A DNA stretch of 64,000 bases from Iris pallida (taxonomy: Eukaryota > Streptophyta > Magnoliopsida > Asparagales > Iridaceae): positions 2,821,147-2,885,146 of the forward strand of contig JANAVB010033217.1 in the NCBI GenBank assembly GCA_029216955.1, given 5' to 3'. Positions 11,691 to 23,237 of the stretch are shown here, piece after piece. Numbering within the stretch: position 1 is the first letter of the stretch; every line of letters begins with the position of its first letter. The notes under the pieces are model-generated. The model was given only the letters and a program-made list of their open reading frames with translations, did not search any database and was not told where the DNA came from. A program made the position numbers and the translations under genes.

Positions 11691-13870
11691 TCGATACAAC
11701 ATTTTCGTCTCTGTGTCGTAGAAGAATCTGAGAGAACGCCTTCTGATAGAGGTGGCTTCCTTCGGATTCTCCGGCAGAATGTCATAGACTACGAAGTCAA
11801 TGAATGGTTGTCTCCAGTCTGGTACTTCGTCGATCGTCTGAACGGAATAACTCGCCACGAATTGAACGTTGTTCTTGGGACAGACTAGTTCATGGCCTAT
11901 CACATCCACCGATTGATAAGCATAGTTCGGAATCGCTAGGGAAGCGGCAAGGCCAGCTAAGGCATCGGCTTTGATATTTTGGAGTCTGGGGACGTGTTCG
12001 ATGAAGAACCCTTCAAATGACGAGATGATGTTGATCGCTATTTGGTGATAGGGGATCATGTCTTCATGGCGGACTTCGTATGAACCCCGGATCTGATTGA
12101 CGATTAACTGTGAATCGCCGTATGCTTCGAGATATTCTACCCCCAGCTCTCTTGCAAGTTGGAGGCCAATGACTAAAGCGTTGTACTCGGCCACATTGTT
12201 AGAGCAGGGTTCTGTGAGGGAGTAAGCGCGATTGATCACCAGTCCGGAAGGAGAAATTAGCACCACTCCGACTCCGACGATGATGTTGCCCTTGGGTCCG
12301 GTCCTCGAAGCACCGTCGAAGAACATTCGCCATATATCATCGTGAGAGGTCGCATGCGAGTCGGCGACCTCATCTGGGATTTCTTCGTATATTCTGGCCG
12401 ACTCCGAGCCTGGGTGAGATGCTAAAAAGTCTGCCAGAGCTTGACCTTTAACAGCCTTTTGTGGCACGAAGATCATATGGTAGGGAGGACAGTAATATTG
12501 CCCATGTAGCGTGGTGAGAGCTGAGTGCCCCTGGTTTAGTCATGAGGACCGTGAGGGGGTTTACTCGTGATATCATATGTATGGTTTGCCCCGTAACATA
12601 GTGTCGCATCTTTTGAATGGCGAACACCAGGGCGAGGCATTCCTTCTCCACGGCTGTATATCGATGCTCTGGTCCGATCATCATTCGGCTGAGGTAATAT
12701 ATAGCTTGCTCATGGCCTGCATCGTTGTTTTGTGCTAGCAGAGCGTCGAGAGAATGCTCCATTGCTCATACATAGAGAAGGAATGGTTTTCCAGCAACCG
12801 GGGCTACCAGGACTGGAGGATTCGACAAATATTCTTTGATGCTGTTGAAGGAACATGGCATTCTTCATCCCATACAAATGAGACACCTTTCTTCATGAGT
12901 GGGTGAATGGCTGACACCGTCCAGAGAGGTTAGAAATAAACCTCCTGATGTAAGCTAGCCTTCCTTGAAGGCCTCGGAGTTCTGGAAGATTTCTCGGGGG
13001 ACCCATCTCCATGATTGCCTTCGTCTTCTCAGGGTCTACGTGGATACCCTGGGAGGTGATGATGAAACCCAAGAACTTCCCACTGGATATGCCTAAGAAG
13101 GATTTCGTGGGGTTTATTTTCAAATTGTGCGCTCGCATTAGGTCAAACACTGTCCCTGGATCATGCAGATGATCTTCCTTAGAGCGGCTTTTGACGGCGA
13201 TGTCGGCAACATAGCATTCCACTATTTTGCGCAAGTGGTCTCTAAAGATGATGCTCATAGCTCTCTGATAGGTGGTGCCAGTGTTCTTTAAACCGAAAGG
13301 CATGACTGTGTAGTAGAACGTGCCTATTGGTGTTCGGAATGATGTATGCTTTTCATCGTCGGAAGACATCTTAATTTTGTTGTACCCCGAGAAACCATCC
13401 ATGAACGCCATACATTCGAAGCCACAGGTGTTTTCAATCATGATGTCTGTGATAGGGAGGGGGAACTCATCTTTAGGAAACGCCTCGTTTAGATTGCGGA
13501 AGTCGATAAAGATTCGAATCTTTCCATTCTTCTTGAGGACCGGTACTATGTTGGCGACCCAGTCCGGATATTCTTCCTCACGAATGAAGCCGCTAGCTAT
13601 CAATTTGTTGACATCGGCTTCGATTGCATCCATGATGCCTGGACGGAAGCGTCGTTGCTATTGTTTGACTGGCTTTGCATCTGGCCGAATGTTGAGCTTG
13701 TGAAGAGCAACATCGGGATTTATCCCTGGCATGTCTTCATTGTTCCAGGCGAACACGTCGATATATTCTTTGACGAGTTCCAGTAGCGATTCTCGCTCTT
13801 CGTCTGTCAGACTTTTACTAACGAAGATTGGTTTTGGAGAAGAGTCGATGCCTAGATCCACTTGCATGAC
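11691..13870 (-). pseudogene. pol: Element B reverse transcriptase and RNase H
   Basis: RT starts around 13867 after KPIFVSKSLTDEERE, with IDFRNLNEA and MPFGLKN conserved. The catalytic motif reads YVAD at 13213-13202 instead of YVDD, so the first metal-binding Asp is lost. Stops or frame changes occur near 13658, ~12890 (after FTHS) and ~12480 (a small insertion in the ILLSPYH region). RNase H (12476-11690) is the best-kept part, with FFDGAS, AEYNAL, GDSQLI and KADALA; it continues in frame towards integrase. Confidence 0.88.
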
Positions 13871-15606
13871 CTCATCTTCAGTAGGGGCTCTTTTTGTTCA
13901 AACTGCTTCTCCCATTGCGCATCCAGCTGTTGGGCCCACGGCTCTAATTCGAGGAGTTCAGGAAAGTCTTCACCTTCTTCGTAAGCATCGGTGAATGCCA
14001 TATTGACAGACAAGACTTGCCTGAATACATCCCCGATGCTGATATCCGAATCAGAAGTTGGTGATCCGGTTGAGTGTAAATGCCAGTCGCATTCCTCATC
14101 TGAGCTTTCAGGGGTCGTTGTAGGCGTAACATACCCCAGTCCGCATCGGGTCTTATTGTAGTAGTCCTATGGTTTGCCAGCCGGGACCGACGACTTTAGA
14201 GGTAATCGTTGACCAGTGCCGTAGTTCAAACCTGGCGTAGTCTCCAGATCATACCCCTGTTTTTGCATGAGGTGTTTAGATTGGGGGCTATATAGATATA
14301 GATGCAGTCTCTCAGCGTCCGATTCGAGATCGACTTCTTCTATGGTGAAGGGCTGTGGATCATTCTTCCGACCGAAGATGATTGGATGGTCCCCTCTCTC
14401 GATTATGCGATAAGCGTCTTCCACGGGAGTAAGTTGATTTGCGGTGTAAACATTTGTCACATGTGTGTGCAGGTGAGTGCCTATATCGTGTTCCATAGCA
14501 TACATTGTACAAAGCTTATTAAGCTCGATGTAGTTCAAAGATAGCCCTTTATTGATGAAGTAAGGTATCTTTTCTAACGGGATTACATCATCTGCGGATG
14601 GAAAATCAGTGTGAGCAGCCACATACTTGGCCAGTTCTGGTTCTTCTACGGCCACCCCCTGTATAAATGAAGACTGAGAGGATGACTTGGGTAACTTGAT
14701 TATCAGGGGTTCCGCTGGTGGAGCAGAACGTGGAGTCGTTGGCAAACTAGCGACCCCCAGTTTGGTACTCGATGCTGGGCGGGGAGTGGTTGGCTCGCTA
14801 GAAGCTCCAGACTTTGCATCGGGCTGACGATTCTTTTTGGGAAGACGTATCGTCATTGGCTTGTCAGAGGGATTGAGCTTCTCCGTTTATGGCTGGCCGA
14901 CTCTAGGCAGTCTGATTGTCGGTGGCTCCGTCATAGGTCTTGGCGCTTGGCCGGACTTTGGCAGTCGGATTATCATTTGTCCCTTTTGTGTCGAGAGACT
15001 GATTGCATCCTTACGCAGAGCGGCCGTAAGGGGTGAGGTCTTGCCAGGTTTGCGAGCTTGGAGGTGGATCGTCATAGGTTCTTCTGATCCTGTAGCCATC
15101 TCGGTACGAGCTTGCACATCTCCTTCACCAAGGTGCCTCTTCGACTTTTTGTATAAGCAGGAGTCTGAGTAGTAGGATTCGACCCCTTTGAAGGGATCGA
15201 TGTCGGCAAATTCTGTCCTCACGAAGCCATGTTTATCGACATACTTGAAGCACTGGTGCAGCATGGAAGGCACGATCATGTAATCGTGTATCTAAGGGCG
15301 CCCCAGGAGGATATTGTAGGAAGTGTCCGCATCTATGACGTAACATGTCACTTCTGACTGAAGATCGCCAATTTGGCACTTCAAGCGAATCTTCCCAATC
15401 GGGTAGCTCCTGTCCGAATTGAAACCGCTGATGGCGGTGCTTGTTGGTGTCAGGCGATGCATAGGAATACGGAGATAATATAACAGACCCTTCGGGATGA
15501 TGCTTATGGAAGAACCAGGATCAATGTGCATCCGATCCACCTTTACGTCGCCGTTGTATCCAGCGTAATATAACGGACGATCGTGCGGGTTGGTTTTGAT
15601 GAGCAT
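13871..15606 (-). pseudogene. pro: Element B protease and RT-proximal linker
   Basis: Aspartic protease matures the polyprotein. The active-site motif is DPGSS (15522-15508) followed by ISIIPKGLL, a variant of the usual DT/SG; the second landmark, YNILLGRP, is just before a stop at ~15292. The linker downstream has repeated MTIRLPKK/TIRLPRVG/IIRLPKSG units (15000-14700) and a conserved domain of unknown role (PYFINKGLSLNY, GDHPIIFG). Further breaks are at ~14890, ~14167 and a frameshift near 13890. A has lost the protease part and keeps the linker. Confidence 0.82.
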
Positions 15607-18375
15607 ATCCTATGGAGTGAAGACAACGTTGGGCATCGCTCGTGCTGTCTTGGAGATTTGCAGGCGGGCTCTCTTCCGTGAGGTTGACCTGAGCTAGATA
15701 TGCGTCGGCATTCTGGAGTGCATCGCTCAAAGCCGTGCGAACATCCTTGGAGAGTCTCAGGAGCTCGTATAATGACAATTTGGCCGGTGTGTTGGCCAAT
15801 TGTGCCAAGGTGTCAAAGTTGTAGGGCCTCTCTATCCCATGAGATGCCTCTTTTCGGAGGGATTTGTCAAAGCGAGTCTCCTTCGGCCTAGGCTTGTCGG
15901 TCGTCGGAGGTTGAGAAGGTCCCGGAGCGTCAGCAGTAGCCGGCTGATGTCCTTCAGTCGAGTTATCTGGCGTAGGGTGGGATTGAGTACCAGACCGAGT
16001 GACGACAGCTGTGGCTTCTTCGACATCTGCCGAAATTGTGCGGCAGGATCTGACCTTTCTACTCTCCTTCTTGCTAATAGGGAGTGGTACGGACTGAGTC
16101 ACTTCAGGTACCAAATCTGGATGGACCCACATGATCTCCCTCCGTGACGTGGTGAGGGGTACCAGACCAGTAGCCTGATCTCGAGGAGGTGGAAGATTAG
16201 CAACCTCCATTGTCGCCCGAGGGATGGGTACCATATCGTCTTGAGTCTCTGTCGGAGGGAAGCTGCCAAACTGTATGGACACCATGTTGGCTGCCACGGT
16301 TACCTCCTCGAAATCAATGGCCAGAGCCTTCGAATCGATGAGATGTTGGATGTATCGCTTCAGTTGGTAGCAGTCGTGTGTAGCATAGTGGACGTAGCGG
16401 TGGTAATGGCAGTACTTTGGGTTCTCTATTTCTGCCGGCCGAGGTTCCCGTCTTGGTGGGGGGAGCTGAATTCTATCTCCTTGTATGGGCATGTCCAAGA
16501 TGGGCTTGACATGGCCGTCTTCGAAGAAGTAGGTCATTTGCGGCCATTGCTTGTCTGTCGGTTTTGTCTCAGGTTTCTGGGCTGTGTCGGCCACCATAGC
16601 CTGCTTGTCCTTGTTGTCCCAATTTTTGGAGGAGTTACCACCATTGTTGTTGTTGGTATTAGGGCGCTTGCCCTTGCCCTCTCATTTCGAGATGTGCAAT
16701 CCCAGTTGGCGAGCCTTCTTCAACCTGTCTTCGCCGCTAGTGGCACTGATGATAAACGTCTTCCAGTCCTTGAATTGACTTTCATCCATCTAGAGGCTGA
16801 TTGTTGGGAGCAGTCTCTTTTGGCAAATTTCAATTAAGGAGGAATCCAGATTACCAGACGGTAACTTTATTACGGTTTGGCGAAACTGCTCAATATAGTT
16901 CCTTGTCAACTCTTTCTCCCCTTGAACGACGTCCATAAGGGTGGACATTGTGACGTCTTGTCCTACTTCGTAGAATCTCTCCAAGAACATGCGCTTGAAG
17001 CTGGCGAAGGAGTGGATGCAGTTGTCTGGCAGGTTATGGTACCAGTCGAAGGCGACCCCTTCCAATGCCCCGATGAATAATCGTGTAAGGATGGCATCGT
17101 CATGGGGCAGATGGTCGGTGGTGACCTCGAAGTAAGTGATGTACCGACTTGCGGAGGTCTTTCCATCGTATGGATTGATATAGAATGGTTTATACTTTGG
17201 TGGGAAGGGAACATCTCTCCATGCAGCGGGATACGGTTGTCGGATCCTGAGGTCTTGGCAGTTTTCTCGGGCGTGGAACATGGCTCGGAGCTCATGGACC
17301 TCTCTTCTTGCTTCCCTGGCCTCATCCGCAGCGGTGGGAGCTGACATTTCAGGAGGATTATTGCCCGGGTTTGGTACCGCTGAGTTCGAGTCCGCATTGA
17401 CCGCGGGACCCAAATTTGTTTGGCCTGGCATCCCTCCTTGCAGAGTAGGGAGGACTGCTTTGATCTCGTCCACCGACTTGACCAAAGTGCGCAGTATGGT
17501 CTCCAGAGTGTCGATGCGTTGGCGATCACTGGGAACATCTTGTTCGTCGTTTGTCATGAATACCGTCCTCACGTGAGTAGAAGGGGAAGGGACGGTGGAT
17601 GACGTGCCCCCCGAATCATACTCCTGTACCGAGAAGTCATCGGGGTATGTGGGAATGTTCTCCTCTGGTTCGGACTCAGAAGGAATAGTACCCCCAGCTT
17701 CGGAGCTTGCCTCGTTTTGAGAGTCGTGAACGCCCTCGGAGACGTCGGACCCTGCTGTATCTGATGGGAGAGCTGTTTCCTCGGGCTCATCTCCTTGGAA
17801 CATCGGATTATCGTGGATGTTCGGGGGAGTGCTACCCCCAGTTCCAGTGACCCCCAGTGAAGTGGATGATAAATCTCCCACTGTAGCAGATTTCGTCTTT
17901 GAACGGGTACCTTGAAAAACTTCGGTGGTAGAAAACCGTTTAGATGACAGTTTCTTAGTTACAGTGGTTGAAATCTTTGGGATGGAAACGTTTATCTTCT
18001 TTCCTCTCCCATCGACGGAGATTTTTTGACTAGAGTTGCAGGAGACGACATGAGGTGCCTCATCCTCTGAGCTCGGCTGTTGTAATCTTTGGAAGACGGA
18101 CTGCCGGTCTTCTCTTACCGTCTCGTTGTTGCAACAGCCGTTGACGATAACTTGGGTACAGTGACATCCGTGGGAGGACTCTTTGCACCCCGAGGCCTCT
18201 TCTCTTTTCTTGCGCTTGTGGAGGATAGCCTCACGCAAGTCAGATGGGTCTGGAACGACCATGTTTGCTCCCTGGATTTTGGGAGATTTTTGGGAACCAC
18301 TCTGTCCGTTTGCCGCCGGGGGCTGGACTCGAGTGGTTCTGTATAACTTCCTATCAGAGGCCCGCATAACAGTAT
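15607..18375 (-). pseudogene. gag: Element B gag, central and 3' part
   Basis: A long open frame runs from the E junction at 18375 to 16790; the coding sequence drawn upstream of 18375 belongs to E's LTR. It includes the RKLYRTT block, an acidic Ser/Pro-rich region, and a capsid-like domain (NPYDGKTSASRYITYF, VAFDWYHNL, EQFRQTV; ~17200-16850). After a stop at 16790 the same gene resumes at 16597 with a zinc-knuckle-like C-x2-H...C motif (16411-16370) in which the usual GH pair is HY. The C-terminal part has LSLYELLRLSKD. The end near 15521 overlaps protease in another frame. Confidence 0.85.
18371..18375. repeat. Target-site duplication of E, left copy (AGTAT)
   Basis: AGTAT occurs immediately before the TGTAGAAGC start of E's 5' LTR and again at 38615-38619 immediately after the last base of E's 3' LTR. 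Five base pairs is the usual duplication for Ty3/gypsy integrases. B's gag codons join correctly across it. Confidence 0.93.
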
Positions 18376-18784
18376 TGTAGAAGCATGGAATTTCAGGACC
18401 AGAAATCCTATGTGCCAAACATTACATGCGCCAGGAAGCTCAGAGGAAGTACTTGGCACAGCAAAGCAAAAATGTAGACATTAAAAGAAGATTTTTATTT
18501 CATATAAAAGTCTATTACATGTCTACAAAGAAAAAAACCTAAGTCTACGCTAGGCACAGCAAACCACCATGCGCTCTCAAACAGGTGCATCTCGCTATGC
18601 GCTCTCAGCCAGGCGCACCCTTCAGCAGCTCTGTTATGTGCATGCTCAGTTATGTGCATCCCTTCAGCAGCTCAGTTATGTGCCGCCCTTCAGCGCCCCA
18701 CAGACGCATCGTGAAGTCTCAACATATGCGCCATCAAATACTTCGACTAATGAAGCATTTATTGAGCAGAATGAGGGTGGGCAA

Positions 18785-19153
18785 TTAACCCTCTAGCTGG
18801 AGGAAGAGCTCTCCACAATTGATCCGCGGCAAAAGAAGGCTTTTAACACAGCCAGAGTGGGCAACACCCACTCTGATAGAAGAAAGAGCCTCCAAAGCCG
18901 CAGCACCGCAATTTAGATCCGTGGCTCTTCCAGCATAACAGAGACGAGGCTCGAGCATTCCGATCTTTGGATACAACAGGCACCTTCTGCCTGCCTCAGA
19001 AGCCCTCGACTCCGACTTTTGGATGTAACAGTCACCTTCAAGTGCATCAACGAAGATCATGCGTCGCATCTTCACCCTCGGGAGCATCTCATCAATAGAA
19101 TGTGCTCGAGTAAACAAGTTCATTTCGGAAGGACGTGAGAGAACGAGAAGCAA
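18785..19153 (-). CDS. LTR-borne antisense ORF (122 codons), unknown function
   Basis: The same frame is kept in the 3' LTR of E (37312-36944, also 122 codons, same stop) and partly in F (44273-43977, diverging near the end). Shared residues include MNLFTRAHS, DALEGDCYIQKSE and EPRL.YAGRA. A TATA box lies on the same strand 16 bases upstream (19178-19169). Given usual TATA-to-start spacing, the Met at ~19123 (MNLFTRAH) is the likelier first AUG of a transcript from it. I recognise no family. Two LTRs of one element are expected to be alike, so only F is independent support for conservation. Confidence 0.35.
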   Translation of the reverse strand: MLLVLSRPSEMNLFTRAHSIDEMLPRVKMRRMIFVDALEGDCYIQKSESRASEAGRRCLLYPKIGMLEPRLCYAGRATDLNCGAAALEALSSIRVGVAHSGCVKSLLLPRINCGELFLQLEG

Positions 19154-19168
19154 ACCCTCTCCATGCCA

Positions 19169-19178
19169 CTATTTATAG
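19169..19178 (-). promoter_or_regulatory. Antisense TATA box in E 5' LTR
   Basis: The minus strand reads CTATAAATAG. Identical blocks are at 37328-37337 (E 3' LTR) and 44289-44298 (F LTR). It points away from the sense TATA box at 22910, so the LTR may be a two-way promoter. Confidence 0.55.
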
Positions 19179-20035
19179 GCCGGGCAAATCAAACCCATAC
19201 GCCAAGTGGCTGGCTCTCCGAATCCCGTGCAATGAATTTGCATTAATGGTGATGAACCTGACGCTTCGAATTCAGCCGAGTCAAGAACGGCTATTTAAAG
19301 CACTCGAAGAACGTAACAGTCGGGCCTATAAAGACGTGTCATGCAAAGAGGATGCGCCGGCCAGACCGCGCATCGTACTTGTAATGCCTGTTGTTCGTAT
19401 TACGTATTTAAGAATACGTGTACGTATTTTATCTCGTATTGGCCATGGTTCATCTTGGTTTGGGTTGGCTTGGATTGGTTCGGCTAGGCTTGATTAGCCT
19501 TGGTTCATCATGAACCAAGGGTGAACCCCCTACCTACCACAACCAACCACATTTATTAACCGCTTCCCATTCTCTCTTCTCATTATTTCCTTTCTTCTTC
19601 ATTACTCTCCACCACCAACCAAGAAAACCCTAGCCTAGGCAAGTGCAATCTTGCTTCATGAAGAAACCTACCATTTTTATTGTTCTAACCTCTTCTTTGC
19701 AACTTTCTAATCCACATTAGAACTTGTCATTTTCTATTTTGAAGCTTGGATTTTTGTAGATCTAGAATTTAGTCATTTTTGGATTTTTATGGTTTTGATC
19801 TATTAAATTCCCTTGTTTTCAAGTTTTGATGGTTCCATGTGGTAGAGAATTTCCTTCTACCCAATTTTGACCTTTAGAAAGTTGGATTTGGACTTGTTTT
19901 GACCAAGTTATGGACTTTGGAAGCTTAGGGTTCAACCATGGAGTTCCTGCTGATTAGAGAAGATAGTGAGCAGTGCGCGAGCTTTTTAGCTTGCGTCACT
20001 GAACTATGCGCGCTCTTTAGCGCAGCGCAGTAGAC

Positions 20036-20410
20036 CCCATACGCTGCCTTTTGGAAGCGTATGACTCGCATACGCTCGCTTGCTTGACAAGGAGTCGTAT
20101 GGAGTCCATACGCTGCCTTTTTGAGCGTATGACTTGTATACGCTCACTTGGATAGCCATGAGTCGTATGGAGTCCATACGCTGCCTTTTTGGAGCGTATG
20201 ACTTGCATACGCTCACTTGGATAGCCATGAGTCGTATGGAGTCCATACGCTGCCTTTTGGAGGCGTATGACTCGCATACGCTCGCTTGTGTGACAAGGAG
20301 TCGTATGAAGTTCATACGCTGTCTTTTTGGAGCGTATGTCTTGCATACGCTCACTTGTGTGACAAGGGGTCGTATGGACCTCATACGCTGCCCTTTGTGA
20401 GCGTAGGCTT
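20036..20410. repeat. ~62-bp tandem repeats with CATACGC/GCGTATG
   Basis: About six units each hold GTCCATACGCTGCC, GCGTATGACTYGCATACGCT and GAGTCGTATG. Each unit contains small palindromes, because GCGTATG and CATACGC are reverse complements. A run of shorter GCGTAGGCTTACCTGA units follows to ~20530. Open frames on both strands here are repeat artefacts. Confidence 0.9.
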
Positions 20411-21238
20411 ACCTGAGCGTACGCTTACCTGAGCGTAGGCTTACCTAAGCGTAGGCTTACCTGAGCGTAGCTTGACTTGAGCGTAGCCTGACCTGAGCGT
20501 ATGACTTTTGTACTGAGCGTATAGCCTTGGCTGACTTGGTCTTATGTCAGCATGTCACTTTGGTTTTATTTTCCTTAAGCTTGGCTCTTCTATAGCCCTG
20601 TAGCGAACTTGATAATCATGAATTTATTTAATAGGTTTGTTAATAACAATTGAACACGGCATGGCAGGACAAGCATACCTGACATAATTATCTCGAATTG
20701 CTGTTGCGACGGCTAACGTGACATGACCTGACAAGAATGACTAACCTGGACACCGTGGATGATTGCGTTTGCACAATAAACCAGTATTGTCTTGCATCAT
20801 GTCTAGGATGGGATCCCTGAGTACCACGGTCAGGGATACCTACTGTAATTAACTAAGAGTAATAAACTAGAATAATTCAGTAGACATGAAGAGATTCCCA
20901 GCTACAGGCAATCCCGTTATCTGGGCGCATTAAGTGGACTTGTAGCCTACCGACGAGTAGGGCACACTTCCAGCATACAGTCATGTGGTGCATCCTTCAT
21001 AAATGGACATTCGACCTGGATAACTTGGATGGTCTGCAGGGCTTGTGGCTGTTGAAATAATCTCATTGCATCTTGCTAGTAACTAGGCCTGTGATAACCC
21101 TAGCTAGTTAAAGTATCAAGCCGTACTTTTGATTGGCCGTGATTGATTGGATGAAGTTATTCCAGCTTAGTCTTATCCTGATCCTGTGCAAGATCATGAC
21201 AAGACACGATTATTGATGCTTGCCTTAACAATAACGAT

Positions 21239-21640
21239 CGGGGGACCAGTTCTGTTCAGGCGAAGGGTTACAACCCCGGTCCTTGTTTGGTTTAAGGGTT
21301 GTAACCTGGCTCCCGGAGCAGTTCTATGTCTTTCCTTCGGTTATTGTCTTATTTGTACCCCGTGCCATGCTTGTCATGTTCTATCTTACTTCAGCAACAT
21401 GATTATCTATAATGGCCTTAACAATAAAGATCAGGAGTCCAGTTCTGTTCAGGCGAAGGGTTACAACCCCGGTCCTTGTTTGGTTTAAGGGTTGTAACCT
21501 GGCTCCCGGAGCAGTTCTGTGTCTTCTCTTCATTTATTGTCTTATTACCTTATCCATAGTATTTGAGACGGATTTCCATTCAGGTGAAGGATTGCAACCC
21601 CGGTCCTTGTTTGGTTTAAGGGTTGTAGTCTGGCTACTTG
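21239..21640. repeat. Three spaced copies of a ~100-bp LTR block
   Basis: Copies lie near 21239-21335, 21430-21525 and 21580-21630. Each contains CAGTTCTGTTCAGGCGAAGG (third copy diverged), TTACAACCCCGGTCCTTG and TTTGGTTTAAGGGTTGTA. Spacing is about 190 and 150 bases, so these are duplicated segments within the LTR. Confidence 0.85.
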
Positions 21641-22308
21641 AATGGTTTCCTCGTACTCAATTATTGTTGTTATTTCTGATAATTTAACTTTAATGTTCCT
21701 TACTATATGCTGGTTTTAGTTTCTAAGTGAAGCCTCCTTTGTGGCACTTGCTCTTTCTGGGGTCTGACCCAGCTGGTTTTGTGTAGCCAGATATCGGAGC
21801 AGCTCCAGAGGATCCACCGATCTTCCAGCCAGATGGTGACCACTAGACGGAACCCTGGCAACGAGTGGGTTTCTTTTTGTCCTCCCACTTCTTTGTAAAA
21901 ATTATTTTTTGAGGCGTTTAGCCGGCGAGCACGTGTTAGCTCGATTGCATCTTTATTTACTGTCTGCCTACGGGCTGTAACATGATTGACAGATCCTAGG
22001 GTTGATCATGTATGACTAAACTCTTGCTAGTCATGGCATTTTGTACGACTAGCTTCATGATCATCCAATATGTAATGTATGGGACGCCTTGCTATTATAT
22101 ATTTGGTGCTCTGACATCTAGTAATTACTATTGCTTGCTTGTGATTGAGACAATAGGCTTGTTCATGACCTTAGGAGACTGCTGGCTTGTAGTTAAACCC
22201 TCATGTTTCTAGACAGCCGTGACCGTATAGTGAGATGGATTCCATTTCATATACGTAGCTGGCTATGTCTGCCCCCGCTCTCCAGTATTCTGGTTCTGGG
22301 GCGTGACA

Positions 22309-22803
22309 TGGTTTAAGTGGTGGCCCATGCAGGTCTTGTAAATCAAGATATGTGAGGGTTTATCGAATAGATGTCTCAATCAGTATTCGTCCTTGATCTC
22401 TGCTCGTATCTTCTGAATCCCTATATTCTTGTCCTGATCATATGCTTGTATCGTTGATCTGTCCTGGTCCTTCCTTATTGTTCCCTATATCGTCTTCTTC
22501 AGCGGCATTATTCGTGGTCCTACTGACCAGCAAGGTGGAGCACCTCCCGCGGACCAGCAGCAACCTGGAGATCAAGTCCAGCATTCCGGAGTAGCATCTA
22601 GAGTCGTGCCTTCTGGCGGAGAGCCACCAGTCCAGCCAGTTCAACCAGTAGAACATGATGACGGCACTTTGGTAGGACTCGTCAGGACCTTGATAGCTTT
22701 CCAAGACCGGCATGGAGATGCCTTGCACCAGGCAGTGACGGATGCTTTGACCCGGGGTGGTCATCATGGTAACAGCGCGGCCAACAGCTTCAAGCGCCTG
22801 AAC
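22309..22803 (+). pseudogene. gag: 5' leader and truncated gag of the chromovirus-like element
   Basis: TGGTTTAAGTGG directly after the LTR is a poor match to the usual tRNA-Met primer site. Downstream an open frame reads ADQQQPGDQ, PPVQPVQPVEH, LVGLVRTLIAFQDRHGDAL and ends FKRLNP, resembling the N terminus of chromovirus Gag, where FxxLxP precedes the capsid domain. At ~22803 the sequence changes to E's LTR (AATCAGGGCGCATC), so the rest of this element is gone. The start codon is not clear. Confidence 0.5.
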
Positions 22804-23237
22804 CCTCAATCAGGGCGCATCGCCCATGCGCCTCCATCAGCAACCACCACGTGGCGTTCCCACGTACAGGCACATCCTACATGCGTGCATGAGCAGCCAG
22901 CCTGCAAAGCTATAAATAGAGGTATCATCTTCTTTTAAAAGACACGCACACAGACAGAGACGTCGTGCAATCATCAGCAGTATATAGAGAGAGGAAGATA
23001 CAGACACTTAACATCTTCTTCCTCTCCGTAATCTCCTTTACCTAGAGCAACCCAGATCTTCAGAGAACCGAGAACCGTCGTCAGATCGTCAACGGAGTCA
23101 ACGCATTACCACTCGCTCCATCGACACAAGGGACCCAGATTAAATAAAAGTGTACTCCTAGGACTACGTCTAAGTCCTACATTGTAACACTGTTCTGTTT
23201 GTATTAAAGTTACATCAAAAGATTTTAATGGCAAACA
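22804..23237 (+). repeat. E 5' LTR, right segment (promoter, R and U5)
   Basis: Matches the 3' LTR from ~38186 to 38614. It contains the sense TATA box and the end ATGGCAAACA. In the 3' LTR the same end reads ATAGCAAACA, so the start codon is lost there; F's LTR keeps it. Confidence 0.9.
22910..22920 (+). promoter_or_regulatory. Sense LTR TATA box, element E
   Basis: CTATAAATAGA lies ~318 bases before the Gag ATG. Counterparts are at 38294-38303 (E 3' LTR, TATAAATAA) and 45249-45258 (F LTR). It should drive the genomic RNA, starting near 22945. Confidence 0.75.

Larger units (their letters stand above)
9667..18375 (-). mobile_element. Element B, 3' portion (gag middle to 3' region)
   Basis: Family-1 Tat element on the minus strand. 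Its 5' end (LTR, primer site and gag start) is displaced to 38615-40767 by insertion of element E; the gag frame continues exactly across the AGTAT duplication. This part holds the rest of gag, protease, RT, RNase H, integrase and a repeat-rich 3' region. The 3' LTR is not seen: the sequence stops at the 5' LTR of A at 9667. B has no antisense gene between pol and 9667. Confidence 0.85.
18376..19379 (+). repeat. E 5' LTR, left segment
   Basis: Matches 36532 to ~37540 of the 3' LTR from TGTAGAAGCATGGAATTTCAGG to ...GCGCATCGTACT. It is rich in the words ATGCGC/GCGCAT. It carries an antisense open frame and an antisense TATA box, described separately. It ends where a different LTR begins at 19380; about 630 bases present in the 3' LTR between here and 22804 are missing. 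Confidence 0.9.
19380..22308 (+). mobile_element. Chromovirus-like LTR inside E's 5' LTR (2.9 kb)
   Basis: Starts TGTAATGCC at 19380, at the exact point where homology to E's LTR stops, and ends CTGGGGCGTGACA at 22308. It carries two repeat families of its own (below). It is followed by a region that looks like a gag start, so it is a 5' LTR. No matching 3' LTR is present; the element was cut off at ~22803. The lineage assignment (chromovirus, Tekay/Del-like) rests on the TG...GCGTGACA ends and the partial gag. Confidence 0.65.

Noticed and set aside
8411..18375. A and B as a tandem sharing one LTR, formed by unequal recombination
   Set aside because: The LTR at 8411-9666 meets a truncated post-pol motif at 9667, with no polypurine tract before it. 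That fits A inserted into B better than a normal B 3' LTR, though recombination is not fully excluded.
18376..18418. B gag start at 18418
   Set aside because: The first 14 codons of that frame are E's LTR read backwards; B's true gag start is 39484, split off by E.
20004..20400. CRISPR-like array (regular ~62-bp repeats)
   Set aside because: Units are tandem and near-identical throughout with no unique spacers, in plant DNA inside an LTR.
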